This document shows positions 25,440-36,934 of a stretch of 64,000 bases of DNA, in pieces; within the stretch, counting starts at the first letter, position 1; each line of letters begins with the position of its first letter. This DNA comes from Talpa occidentalis (taxonomy: Eukaryota; Chordata; Mammalia; Eulipotyphla; Talpidae): positions 64,319,730 through 64,383,729 of the forward strand of contig NW_023604295.1 of the NCBI RefSeq assembly GCF_014898055.3. The letters run 5' to 3'. The translations under genes were made by a program, and so were the position numbers. The notes under the pieces were generated by a model. The model had not been told where the DNA came from. It ran no database searches and saw nothing but the letters and a program-made list of their open reading frames with translations.

Positions 25440-26100
25440 CCTAATTTAATAAAATTTTAAAAATACCTTGACTAAATTTAACTGACATAAACCAAAGATA
25501 GTCTAAGATAGCCAAAGATAGTCTTTTAACCTCCTGAATTCCAGAGCAAGTTAGAGTTAAGTAGACAGCTTTAGAACAGTACAGGTAGGGAACTTCAAGA
25601 GAGTTAAAGACACTTCTGAAATAAGGACAGTAAATTCTAAGAGTCCTAACTAAAATATACTCCAAGATGAGGACAGAAAGTCCAAGAGGACTAAATAAAA
25701 AAAAAGGACAGTAAAACTTTAGAGAGTAAGACCTTGGACAGAAGAGGTAAAAGGAGAAACTCTAATTGGTGGGAAAATGGCACATCTGCCTGGGGTGCAT
25801 AGCCACTGGGAGAGAGAGCCAACCATAATGTAGGGTGATGAGATTTTAGAATAGAGGAAAAAAGTTTAAATATTCCCCTAGACACAGGCCCATGGTGGTG
25901 TTTTTTGCCCCTGCTTTGTACGGCTGCCTCGGAATCTTTGCTTTTGTTATTTTTCCTCTAAATAAAAATTTCTTTACTCTCTAAATAAAGATTTGCTTCT
26001 CTGCTTATTTATCTGAAAGTCAGTCTACAAATTCCTTTCTATGGCTTCATGAGACAAGAACCTATGGTGGTTCAAGGGCTAACTTCCTGGTTTTTCACAG
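25440..26100 (+). mobile_element. possible retroviral LTR (class I-like)
   Basis: The last 200 bases look like an LTR R-U5: a pyrimidine-rich stretch, two AATAAA signals (near 25960 and 25985, both in CTCTAAATAAA), then a unique part ending in TTTTCACA. The 5' limit is unclear. CCAAAGATAGTCT is duplicated at 25492-25504 and 25512-25524. No internal genes or primer-binding site are recognised. Confidence 0.4.
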
Positions 26101-26644
26101 GTAGAACAGGTGAAAAGCAGCAGCAGTAGCTGTAATCAGGGTAACAGTGCACACTGGCTTCTCTCTTTTCCTAGATTATGCACACATGTAACCCCCAAAG
26201 TCACTTAAAGTGGCCCTTTAAGCATTTTTCCACTGGATATGTAAGGTTTGCCATCTTTCCAGTCTTTGATGGTAGCTAACAAACCACCCACTGCCCAGCC
26301 TGTACGTAAAGAAGGTCTTTTAATTAAATTTATTGCTTTTAATGGCTCCAACTTACTTCTAAGTAGCATTTTCTGAATTAGTTATGGTAGGTTTGGTGCT
26401 AAGTTATTTTCCTTAACAAATTATCCCCAATTTCAATGGAATAAAATAGTAAGTTTTTGTTTCTCTTCTATTCCACTCCAGATATGTTGGCAAGTGGAGA
26501 TCTTCTCATGATAATCACTCTAGACTCAAACTGATAAAGGGTCCATGTCAACAAACAATTCAAAATTGACAATGCAGGGTGTGATAATTGTCTTGTTAAG
26601 AGATATATGCCAACTTTGCTTACATTTCATTTGCAAAAATAATT

Positions 26645-26649
<5 letters not shown>

Positions 26650-26681
<32 letters not shown>
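26650..26681. repeat. (TA)n microsatellite
   Basis: About 16 uninterrupted AT dinucleotides. Confidence 0.97.
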
Positions 26682-26683
<2 letters not shown>

Positions 26684-27046
26684 CCTACTTCAAAAGAGGC
26701 AGGAAATTACGACTTATCATGTGCTCCTTAGGAGAATTTATGACAAAAATGATGAAAATATACTCCTAGAGTTTTATAACCCATGCACTAAATCATTCAG
26801 GTTAAGTAGACTGGCTAGAAGACTTGCATTCTGATGACTTTTCTGAGCATGTTTTGTATCTGTAACGGCTAAATCAAGAGAGTAGCTGTTACTGTGGTTT
26901 TGAAGCTTTAGTCTAGAGATGGAAAAATGTATTTTATTTCCAATGCAAACTTACATAGATTGATAGCAATTGCCTAGGGTGGTGTGTAGAGAAGTACTTT
27001 GAAGCCTCTTCAAGGCTCAGTGGAAAAGATTGCCATGATTGATTAG

Positions 27047-27505
27047 TATGTTTCAGATAAGCAACACTATTATAGACATCTGAAATAGGTAGTTCAATCA
27101 TTCTACTCTCTGGAGCTCTAAGCATCCAATGTGAACTGTCATGCATTAGTTCTAGAATAATAGCTCTTAAAACAAAATTTGTCAAGTACTTAGAATATTT
27201 CTATAAAATTTATAGTAATTATAGATAACTTCCTAAATATAGATAACTTAGGAAATATTTGGCATCTCATGGACAATAAAAATATTGTCATACCAATTGC
27301 ATAATATTATCCTCAAATATATTCAATTATGTTTATCTGTACAAATACACACATATATTTATTAAAAGATGATACTTGACTTTAGATTCAGAAAATATTT
27401 GTCTACATGGAATTAATTATCATGGGTTGAGCAACCTGATAACTTGGTATCAGCTGAAAAACATTGTTATGTTTCAGATAAGCAACACTATTATAGACAT
27501 CTGAA
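27047..27505. repeat. 38-bp perfect direct repeat pair
   Basis: The same 38 bases occur at 27047-27084 and 27468-27505, starting TATGTTTCAGATAAGC and ending GACATCTGAA, with no mismatch. The flanks do not match and the 383 bases between show no retro-element. Confidence 0.95.
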
Positions 27506-28264
27506 GGTTTTTTTCAGTTTCCACATTAATTTTTTATAAATGATCAGTTTTTCACAAAAATATTACTATGCACATAAAGAAACAGGAAAGATGGGTAATA
27601 CACAGGAAAAAAAGTCAATTGAAACTCTTCCTGATGAAGAATAAATAGTGCCTGAGTTACATTAGGTATTATAAATACATTCGAAGCCTAAGCAATCAAT
27701 AGTTAAAGAGGTAAAGAAAAATATGAGACATTTATTTGATGATTTATTTCATTAAATGGCAAATATCAAGAAAGAAATTATAAAACAAATTAACCAAGTA
27801 GAACTTAACTAGTTGAACTTAAAAGATAATTAAAATGACAATTTCACCTGAGATACTGACCAGAAGATTTGCCTAACATAGTCATAGCATGAATTGCAGA
27901 AAAGAGCAAAGAGTAAGAATGAAATAGAAATCACATTTCAAGAAATAATGACTAAACTTCTCAAGTCTGATAAGAACATTTATCTATTCGTCTTACACAT
28001 TCAAGTAATGCATTACAAGTACACTAGATCTTGCTTTATTACAAAGGATATAATTTGGGAACAGTCAGAAGAAGAGATATTATCAGGCAAAGTATGGGGA
28101 AAGGTGTAGAGTTTCCATGTCATTTCTAAAGAAGTCAACTGTCTACATGGTCATGAACCTTGAAGTTCTTCTAGACCCATCTTTTTGAGTTTTTATGGCA
28201 ACTTCATTATATAAGCATGATTGAAAAAAATGTGTTGATATTTCCTATATAATTTCTATCCCCA

Positions 28265-28515
28265 TATATCACAAACTCCCAAATATATCATCCCCCACCA
28301 GTGTGGTACATTGGTTATAACTGGTGAAACTACATTGACTTATTTTTAGGAAAATTGGAAATCTTTAGTTTACATGAGAGTTAATTCTTGGTGTTGTAGA
28401 ATCTATGGGTTTGACAAATGTATAATGACATGTGTTCATCATTACAATATCATAGAGTATTTTTACTCTCCTAAAAATTCTCTGTACTCTGCCTATTCAT
28501 TTCTATGAACTATTT
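28265..28515 (-). mobile_element. old L1M 3' fragment
   Basis: The plus strand reads the antisense of an old L1 3' end: 'ccagtgtggtacattggtt', 'aactacattgac', 'ggtgttgtagaatctatggg', 'tgacaaatgtataatgacatg' and 'ctctgcctattcatt'. The sense form of the same segment is at 39000-39080, which supports the call. Confidence 0.8.
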
Positions 28516-28549
28516 TAAAAGGTGATCTTTCTCCTTCCAGTCATATAAA

Positions 28550-28816
28550 GATTTATTTATTTATTTATGCAAGCACTGGGTACAGTCAGAAGCGTGGGAG
28601 GGCGAGAGAATTCACCAGAGCCAGAGGAGAGAACAGAGCAGGCAGACTGATGAAATACACTGCCCAGGGGAGCAGCAGGTGGCAGGAGAGGTCTGCGCAC
28701 CATGTAGGACCCTCGCCCAACGACCAGGGGATCAGGGGATCAGAATCCGCGCTGCAGAGGCTGCGGGCACCTTCGCAGCCCAGAGCTCAACCACTGCGCC
28801 ACCAGGGAGGTGCTCT
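28550..28816 (-). mobile_element. tRNA-derived SINE, middle subfamily
   Basis: A 15-bp target duplication with one mismatch (TTCCAGTCATATAAA) lies at 28535-28549 and 28817-28831. There is almost no poly(A): the AAAT run ends directly at the target copy. The 5' end is changed (GAGCACCTCCC instead of GGGCCTCCC). The B-box region is disturbed by a GGGGATCA duplication. Confidence 0.92.
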
Positions 28817-28831
28817 TTCCAGTTATATAAA

Positions 28832-30699
28832 TTTAAACAAAGGAAGCTTATGGCCAGTGACTAAATTTATTTTTTTCAAATTGAGATTAGTGTAAGTCTT
28901 AAGCACTGTAAATCTTAAACACTTATATAGTGTTTTATACTCTCAGGTGATTAAGAAATAAATTAATCATTTATATTTTCAGATTACTTAGCAAATTGTA
29001 TTTTCTTCAATTTTAAGACTGACATATAAGTAATGAATTATTTCTTGTTAATTTTACAAGATAATTCTGTGAGGATTTTGAAATAATATAAAATGACATG
29101 TTTACAACAAATGGAATTTTCATATGTATATTTTCCTGCCCTTCTGATTAGGACATAAAAAAATAAGTGCTCCTCCAAACAAAAAGAGATATTTAAGAAG
29201 AAATATATAATGTAAACATTTTAACTTAAATAAATCTCTAGATTCTTTAAAGTGTGAAAATGTCAATATTCTCTCTCAGAAGCTCACATGTAGGATAAAA
29301 CAAACTTTTAACTCATGGCATGTGAATTTAAGTGTGTTCAGAAAGAAACATTATCTAACATTTGTCTTATTTTTTTCAGTTTTTAACCAATTTGTAAGTT
29401 TATTAATTGTTATAAAATTGATATTGAATGGGAAACAAATTATATTTTTAAATGGAAATTTTCTGAGATTATTTATTTTGTTTGTCTCTATTCAAAGAGA
29501 GAGACTTTTGTTAAAAATTATTTTGAGGAAGTATACCATATGGAATCAGTATGACTTTTCCTAACCAAAGAAAAGTTTCAAATATCTTCATCTGCCTCAT
29601 TTGGACGTGGAGTTTAACAAAGATAAATGATGCTATGGATAAGCAGAGACGTTTCTTACTGTTTCATACTTCAGTTCCCTCAACTTTTTCCACTTATCTT
29701 GCTTTATTAATTTTAAAGAAGATGACAGTTAAAAGCCTTTTGGTTGCATTACTAGATATAGTTGCAGAAATATCCAAGCATTTGGGATTTGAGGAAATAA
29801 AACAATTTTAATATAGGGAATAATAATAGAATTAAGTTGTTAAATTGCTAGTACTTTGCCTTATAATTTAAATTATAATAAATAAAAGATGAGAGACTCT
29901 GGGAGAGGAGAAAGAACAGAGATAGAGATAGAAAGCTTTTAATGAATTATTTTATTTTAATGGAAAATTAATAATTTAATTGTAAATATTTTTCCCATTA
30001 AAATATTATTAAACTAACCAGGGGTAAATGAGTGACCACTGTTCATGGAAATAGAAATTTTCTTTATGGGGAAAATATTTCATTTGTATAGAGACAGGAT
30101 ACTCATCATCTAAAATATATTTTAGGCTCTTATGTTTTGGCAGCTTTTTAAATTTTATGGTGTGTTTTAATTATGTTTTCTGATTAAAGAAAGAAGTCTG
30201 TGGCCATGGGAGCTTCCTTTATAAATAAATGCATTAAAATATGCTGCCTTTGTAGACTTATGAGTAATTATAGGATTAATGGTAGCATTTATTTTAAAGC
30301 AAATAATTGATATATATTATGCTTCATATGCCTCTGAAATGAGATGTTCTGTTCATGATCTGTATCTTAATAAACTTATGACTCTATACTACTTTATATT
30401 AAAAGAAAAAGTGATGCTTTTACAAGTTAATTCTTTCTATGAAAAAAAGTTTAATGGGTTACATTGTTGTACAAGTGTTATGTGCATTTATAAGTATTAC
30501 AGTCTACTTAGAGATGTTTTATTACAGCTCAGAAATCTAGCTTTATAATTATCCATATGTAAAACAAAATCCTCTGCATTCTCCCTGAAACATGAACATT
30601 TCTTTAAACCTATTAGATATTAAATATTTTATCCAATTATCCATTTTTTATTGGAATATCTGTAGATATTCAATGTACAATAAACAAAAGACTGTTTTG
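28832..30699. other. AT-rich unassigned DNA
   Basis: No recognised gene or repeat. A short purine-rich patch lies at about 29885-29935. Open frames of 80-89 codons at 29322-29564, 29551-29811 and 30279-30548 match nothing known and have AT-driven composition. Confidence 0.45.
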
Positions 30700-31550
30700 T
30701 TTATTGGGTTTTTTTTTGAAGTAATGTTACTTTATTTTATTTTTTTTATTTAAAGTTTATTTATTTATGCATACAAGAGCTGGGGTACAGGCCAGAGATG
30801 GGGGTGGTGAGATCATTCACCAGAGACAGAGTGGGGAACAGAACAGGCAGACTGACTGAAATACACTGCTGAAGGGAGCAGCGGGCAAGTCAGGAGTGGT
30901 CTGCTTCACCATGTGGTTTTCTCTCTGGCCAGCTGGGTATCGAACTGGTGCGCAGAGGCTGCAGACAACTCCATAGTGTGGTGCTTAACCCCTTGCACCA
31001 CCTGAGAGGCCCGGGATGTTACTTTAAAGTAACATTTGGAGTAAATGTTTAGAGGTTAGGTTCATACTTCTGCAGAATGCATTTTATCAAAAAACACCAA
31101 CCACCCAAGTCCCCATAATACTCCACTGTGTTTGTTCTCCACATTCTTTCTCCCCCTCTATTAAGCTCAAATAGAAATCAAATGTTTAGGGTTTGTTTTA
31201 GTTTAGTTTTGTTTAACTCTTTCATTCATCTATATTCTACATATGAGGGAAACTATCTGGGTATAATCTTTCCCCTTCTGAATGTTTTGATTAGTATTAT
31301 TCCCTCCTGTTCTATCCATGTAGTTACAAATTGTGAGATTTAATCCTTTTTATTACTAAGTAGTATTCCGTATTCCATATATCACCTTTTCATTTCACTT
31401 ATTTGTTTTTGAGCACTTAGGTTGTTCCTTCACTTCGCTATGGTAAATAATGTTGCAATGAACATAGAAATGCATATATCTCTTAGGAGGAATATTTTTG
31501 CATGCTTCAAGTAAGTATTTAGGAGTGGAATATCTAGATCATATGACAGA
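30700..31550 (-). mobile_element. L1, 3' portion of a 5'-inverted insertion
   Basis: The minus-strand portion runs from the T-rich start near 30710 through a 3' UTR to the ORF2 C-terminal region (plus-strand words 'tccatgtagttacaaat', 'gttgcaatgaacatag' and 'ggagtggaatatctagatcatatga'). A SINE (30735-31015) is nested in the 3' UTR. It meets a plus-strand L1 piece at about 31550. Confidence 0.75.
30735..31015 (-). mobile_element. tRNA-derived SINE, old subfamily, nested in L1
   Basis: TGCATACAAGAGCTGGGGTACAG-type old tail, head ending CCTGAGAGGCCCGGG. An 11-bp target duplication, ATGTTACTTTA, lies at 30724-30734 and 31016-31026. Confidence 0.92.
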
Positions 31551-32095
31551 CCTATCTTGTTATTTCAAAATGGATTAATCATTTAGATGCAAGACCTGAA
31601 ATCATAAAGTATATAGAAACACACATATATATAAAATACTCTACAAAATTGCCTTCAGAGAGGTCTTTGGAAACTCAACTCAAACAGCAAGGGTAATAAA
31701 AGCAAAATTAAACAAATAGTACTACTTCAACTAAAAATATTCTGCAAAGTAAAAAAAAAAAACAAAAAACTGTCATTAAAACTAAAAGACACCCTAGCAA
31801 ATTGAAAAAAACTTTGTATATCATAATCCAATAAGGAGATAATATCCAAGATCTACAGGGATGTCAGGTAGCTTAAGTAAAGGAAAATAAATAACCCAAT
31901 TAAAAAAAAAATAGGCAGAAATGCTAAATAGACACTTCTCTAAAGAAGACATACAGATGGCCAATAGGCACATGATCATCAATTGTCATCAGAGAAATGC
32001 AAATCAAAACCAAAATGATATTCCACCTCCCTCATGTGAGAATGATCAATATCAAAAAGACCAGAAATAGTAAGTGTAATATTAACTTGAGTATC
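31551..32095 (+). mobile_element. L1 ORF2 segment, inverted 5' portion
   Basis: Plus-strand ORF2 sequence in the expected order: 'caaaatggattaatcatttag', 'tgcaagacctgaaatcataaa', 'aatatccaagatctacag', 'gccaataggcacatgatc', 'cagagaaatgcaaatcaaaacc' and 'tcaaaaagaccagaaatag'. This lies upstream, in L1, of the minus-strand piece next to it, with a short section missing between. A decayed target duplication may be 30683-30699 and 32096-32111. Confidence 0.85.
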
Positions 32096-32111
32096 AACAA
32101 ATGCTGTTTTG

Positions 32112-32942
32112 GATGTATCATTTGTTTAAAAATACCATTCCTCATAAATTTTTACATTAATTTATTCTGACTTCTATTTGTTAAGAGAAATGCTTAGAAG
32201 TGCACGTGCATAAAGACATGTAGAAATAGTATCTCGTAATTTTCAGGACACTCAAACTTTCAGGACACTCAAAACTTGGATTTGTAAAGGGAATCATTTA
32301 TATCAAACTTCAGTTACAATTCATTTTTATGATCTTAAACAGTTATTTTAGTGAATAAACTGGGTCTGTACTACATAAATCTTTAGAGAGATTTAACTGT
32401 CACTACCACCAGATTTTTTTAAGCCACTTTGACATAAAAATAGCTGTTTGGTACCATATTTAATGTATACAATTTGACATATTTGGAAATAAGTATACAC
32501 CTGTGAAGCTACCAATATAATGTATACCTTAAACATATAATTCTAAATTTTATTTTAGTCACAAAATGTATAAAAAGTTGAAAAGCTTTCAAAACAAATG
32601 ATGCCTACTAGAATATCTTTCTTACAGTTAATTATTAGTAGTAGTATGCTTAGTGGTTTGTAGATAAATACTCTCATTGAATTATTAAACCTCTGTTGAT
32701 TTATATTATGATATTTTGTTCATTATGCTAAATGTGTTGTCAAATTTTACTTTGAATTTACCCAATTTACCTCACACTCATATCTGAAATACTGAAAAGA
32801 AATACTGAAAATGTATATTGGTAAGTATTTGTTATTAAATGTATATTTTTCTTGTGGAAGATCTTGAGTTTCTCAAGAATATTAGTATATGTAAATGCCA
32901 GTTATTTCATGTATCTGTAACACTTCATTTTATAAAATCTAC
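32112..32942. other. AT-rich unassigned DNA
   Basis: No recognised gene or repeat. Confidence 0.5.
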
Positions 32943-32954
32943 TGATTGATTTTA

Positions 32955-33278
32955 TTTTTTTATTTATTTATTTTTTTTTTAAATAGAGGCATGTTTTATT
33001 TATTTATTTATTTGTTTGTTTGTTTGTTTATACATGCACTGGGTACAGTCAGAAGCGCGGGAGGGTGAGAGAATTCACCAGAGGCAGAGCGGGGAGCAGA
33101 GCAGGCAGAAGGACCGAAGTACACTGCTGAGGGGAGCAGTGGGCGGCAGGAGAGGTCTGCGCGCCATGTGGGACCCTCCTCTGGTGGCCGGGGAGCAGCC
33201 GGGGATCGAACCTGCGTCGCAGAGGGCGCGGGCAGCTTCGCAACCAAGCGCTCAACCGCTGCGCCACCGGGGAGGCCC
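32955..33278 (-). mobile_element. tRNA-derived SINE, GCATGCCTCT-tail subfamily
   Basis: On the element strand the tail is AAATAAAACATGCCTCTATTT then poly(A), so the motif here reads ACATGCCTCT. The internal insertion (plus strand CTCTGGTGGCCGGGGAGCAG) is present. A 12-bp target duplication, TGATTGATTTTA, lies at 32943-32954 and 33279-33290. Confidence 0.95.
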
Positions 33279-33290
33279 TGATTGATTTTA

Positions 33291-34056
33291 TATAGAACTA
33301 AATTCTCTAAACAATATAATTTTTTCATCTTTGTAAGTTAAAGCAATACAATTTGTGAGAGTAAGTTGGTATAATATGAATTGTTAATTTACTTATAGCT
33401 GTAAACTTTATCATTTCTATAACATAACCTCTAAGGTTTTAACTAAGGTTGATAAAAATGTGTAGGAAGTTTGAGGAAAACTATTCATTTTTTAGGAAAC
33501 CACTTGATGTATTTTTAAAAATGAAAGAATGTATTAAGCTAGAGTAAGTCTTAACAATAATGTGAACTATTCCAGTCTGTCATTGACCTTTACAGTTATG
33601 CCATCCTTTGTTTCTCTTGGGGTTTCCATAATTATTTTCTGGCTGAGCGAGATTCCAGTGCCTTGGGCAAAAGTCATCTTCGAGGACCTCACCTAAATAA
33701 ATTGCTCTTTGGGGAAGAGCTGTCCCATTATAGCACTACTCCTGTATTCCCTCCAGGCTCAATTAATTGTGTGAACTCTTAAAATACAGTGATCTGATAA
33801 CTGAATATTTTAAAGGTTGTTAACAAGTGGGAGTGAGGTTTTTTCATGACCAAGAGCATGTAACCCATACAAATATAATTTTTTGCCTCAAACTGTTCAC
33901 TTCATTTTTTCTCATTTTTCTAAGCCACTTACATTAATGTTAGCAACCCATATGTTTAATATCAAATATACATTAACCTTTAGTCTATCTTTTGTGTTTT
34001 CCATGATAGAAACTGAATTTTGATTTGAAATAGATAATAATGAAACTTTTATCTTA
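33291..34056. other. AT-rich unassigned DNA
   Basis: No recognised gene or repeat. Confidence 0.5.
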
Positions 34057-34067
34057 TAGAGTAATCT

Positions 34068-34349
34068 TTTTTTTTTTTTTAAGATTTATTTATTTATTTA
34101 TACAAGCACTGGGTACAGTCAGAAGCGTGGGAGGGTGAGAGAATTCACCAGAGCCAGAGCAGGGAAAAGAACAGGCAGGCTGACGAAGAAATACACTACT
34201 GAGGGGAGCAGCGGGCGGGGCAGGAGAGGTCTATTGCGCCATGTGGGACCCTTGCCTTGCCCTGCCGCCGGGGATAGAACTGGCGCTGCAGAGGCTGAGG
34301 GCAGCTTCCCAGCCCAGTGCTCATCCACTACGCCACCAGGGGAGGCCCT
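34068..34349 (-). mobile_element. tRNA-derived SINE, middle subfamily
   Basis: T15-type tail at the left, AAGATTTATTTATTTATTTA, head CACCAGGGGAGGCCC at the right. The target duplication is imperfect (TAGAGTAATCT near 34057 against TAGAGATTATTCT near 34350). Confidence 0.92.
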
Positions 34350-34447
34350 TAGAGATTATTCTTAAAAGAGCTTCATATTTCAGGCCAATTGAATGTTATG
34401 TTTGTCAATGCTATCAGAGGACAATGGTATCTAAAATTCCAGTGTAT

Positions 34448-34722
34448 GGGCCTCCCTGGTGGCACCAGGGGTTAAGCACAGCACTGTGAAGCTATCCACA
34501 GCCTCTGCACCATGAGTTTGCTCTGCAGCAGAATTTGATCCTTGGTCCACCAGGGAGCTACCCACATGGCACAGCAGACCTCTCCTGTCTCACCTGCTGC
34601 TCCCCTCAGCAGTGTATTTCAGTCAGTCTGCCTGTTCTGTTCCCCACTCTGTCTCTGGGGAACTCTCTCAACCCCCACACCCATGGCTTGTACCCTAGTT
34701 CTTGTATGCATAAATAAATAAT
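34448..34722 (+). mobile_element. tRNA-derived SINE, old subfamily, B-box region duplicated
   Basis: Head GGGCCTCCCTGGTGGCACCA, old GTTAAGCACAGCACTGTGAAGC form. An 18-bp degenerate tandem lies at 34503-34520 and 34521-34538, in the B-box region. The tail ends TGCATAAATAAATAATT and lacks TCTTT and poly(A). Confidence 0.9.
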
Positions 34723-34847
34723 TCAGCAACCAACACAACCATGTTTTTTAAAAAAAATCCTTTAAAAATGTACTTTTTTTGACTACTATAGAATAAGATG
34801 CTTTTTATAGTAGCATACAAAATTGGCATGTTTTAAGATCATCTTTT

Positions 34848-35131
34848 TTTTAAGTTTTTTTTTTTTTTAAGATTGTATTTTATTTTTATACAAGAACTGG
34901 GGTACAGGCCAGAGGCACAGGAGGGTGAGAAGATTCACCAGAGACAGATCAGGGAGCAGAACAGGCAGACGGATCAAAAAACACTGCTGAGGGGAGCAGC
35001 GAGTGTGACAGGAGAGGTCTGCTATGCCATGTGGGTATCTCCCAGACTGGCTGGGAACTGAACCTGTACTACAGAGGCTGCGAACAGCTTCACAGAACTG
35101 CACTCAACCTGCTGTGCCACCAGGGAGGCCC
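34848..35131 (-). mobile_element. tRNA-derived SINE, old subfamily
   Basis: Old body form (ACAAGAACTGGGGTACAGGC on the plus strand). A perfect 15-bp target duplication, TTAAGATCATCTTTT, lies at 34833-34847 and 35132-35146. It is in inverted orientation to the SINE 125 bases upstream. Confidence 0.94.
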
Positions 35132-35146
35132 TTAAGATCATCTTTT

Positions 35147-35546
35147 ACAGAAGTTCCAATTTTAAATATATTTGTAGAAAAAGATAAATATTTACAATGC
35201 TTTGTTAGAGATAGAATAAGAATTATAATTATAATATTTTTGGTGTTTTTATTGTGCTAGAATGGCAAATATTAATAAAATGAAAGCAATAATTTGATAT
35301 ATTGAATAAAAGAAAATGTTTTATTTCTAATTTATAATAAGCTATTTATTTATATAATTAGATATATACCCACCATAAAGATCAAGGTAAATGTCTTTTT
35401 TCAAAAAGTACCATTTGGGTTCAAGAAAACAGAGTAAACCAGTTAGAAGAATAGAACGTACATTTTTTTTTCCTGCTTGATATTACTGAGGCTGAGATCT
35501 AGTCTCATTACAGTGAATTATTAAAATTAAAAATAAGCATAGAATT
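35147..35546. other. AT-rich unassigned DNA
   Basis: No recognised gene or repeat. Confidence 0.5.
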
Positions 35547-35558
35547 AATGCTTGTTGA

Positions 35559-35834
35559 GGGCCTCCCCGGTGGCACAGTGGTTGAGCGCTGGGTTGAGAA
35601 ACTGCCCGCAGGCTCTGCAGTGCCAGTTCGATCCCCGGCCGCCAGGCGAGGGTCCCACATGGCGCGCAGACCTCTCCTGCCCCACCTGCTGCTCCCCTCA
35701 GCAGTGTACTTCATCAGTCTGCCTGCTCTGCACTCCCCTCTGGCTCTGGTGAATTCTCTTGCCCTCCTGTGCTTCTGACTGTACCCAGTGCTTGTATAAA
35801 TAAATAAACAAATCTTTAAAAAAAAAAAAAAACG
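35559..35834 (+). mobile_element. tRNA-derived SINE, middle subfamily
   Basis: Head GGGCCTCCCCGGTGGCACAG, B box AGTTCGATCCC, tail ATAAATAAACAAATCTTT plus A. A 12-bp target duplication with one mismatch (AATGCTTGTTGA) lies at 35547-35558 and 35835-35846. Confidence 0.94.
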
Positions 35835-35846
35835 AATGCATGTTGA

Positions 35847-36590
35847 ACTAGGCTTCCTATTTGTATTTCACACTGTTTCCAAATTTTCCATATAACTCTC
35901 CCTTTTTCATTAATCATCTGGTAACTGTTTGTAATTGAAATTTTTGCATGTACATAAAAATCCAACCCTCTCCTAACCTAACTTTCTCTATGTTAATGTT
36001 AATTGAATCATATTTTCTCTTCAGTTGCCCCTGAAAAGAAAATGTACAAAGTTTATTTTAGAGACAAAGTGTGCTCTAAAATACAATAAATGTCTAAGTA
36101 CATTCTCTTTATTAGGTCTCAGTCAAATAACTGGAAAAAGCTATAAGAGAGACCAGTCAGAGAGACAAGTGCCTGGTCTTCAGTGGAGTGGGTGAACTAG
36201 TATCACAGATAAATGAAATAGTACTGGGAGAATATTAGCTATCTGCTGCACCAGATTAGAAAAGTTTGGGTAATATAATATTCATTATTTTTCCTATAGA
36301 AATATTGTATAAGAAATTTAAAACTCTTACATTCATATTTCTCATTCCTAATCCTGTAAACTTCTATAATGACTGTAAGAATATTATAACCATTTTTCTA
36401 CCTACTTAAATACTAAGGAATTATTAATTTTTCTATGGGAAAACTTTGGAATTTGGAATTTATTGAGCATTTTCAGAAGTATTAGAAAATCTCATTAAAC
36501 TTTTATTTATCTAAATCATTAAATTACTGATGCCATTAGAATACCTCCAAAATTTGATGCCACTATATTTCAGTTTAATCTTTTATTATA
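35847..36590. other. AT-rich unassigned DNA
   Basis: No recognised gene or repeat. Confidence 0.5.
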
Positions 36591-36607
36591 GCCAACCTAT
36601 AGTTTTA

Positions 36608-36906
36608 ATAGAGGCATGCTTTATTTATTTATTTATTTGTTTGTTTGTTTTTTGTTTATACATGCACTGGGTACAGTCAGAAGCGCAGGAGGTTGAGAGA
36701 ACTCACCAGAGCCAAGGCGGGGAGCAGAGCAGGCAGAAGGACCGAAGTACACTGCTGAGGGGAGCAGCGGGCGGCAGGAGAGGTATGCGCGCCACGTGGG
36801 ACCCTCCTCCAGTGGCCGGGGAGCAGCCGGGGATCGAACCCGCGCCACATAGGCCGTGGGCAGCTTCGCAACCCAGCGCTCAACCGCTGCGCCACCGGGG
36901 AGGCCC
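36608..36906 (-). mobile_element. tRNA-derived SINE, GCATGCCTCT-tail subfamily, no poly(A)
   Basis: The element strand ends AAATAAAGCATGCCTCTA and passes directly into the target copy. A 17-bp target duplication with one mismatch (CCAACCTATAGTTTTAA) lies at 36591-36607 and 36907-36923. The internal insertion is present. The 167-codon open frame at 36530-37033 is a read-through of this SINE into L1. Confidence 0.95.
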
Positions 36907-36934
36907 CCAACCTATACTTTTAATTCATATTTCT

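Larger units (their letters stand above)
26101..28264. other. AT-rich unassigned DNA
   Basis: It holds the TA microsatellite (26650-26681) and the 38-bp dispersed repeat described separately. Small open frames at 26545-26769 and 26934-27185 have no recognisable domain; the first reads through the TA run. Confidence 0.5.
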
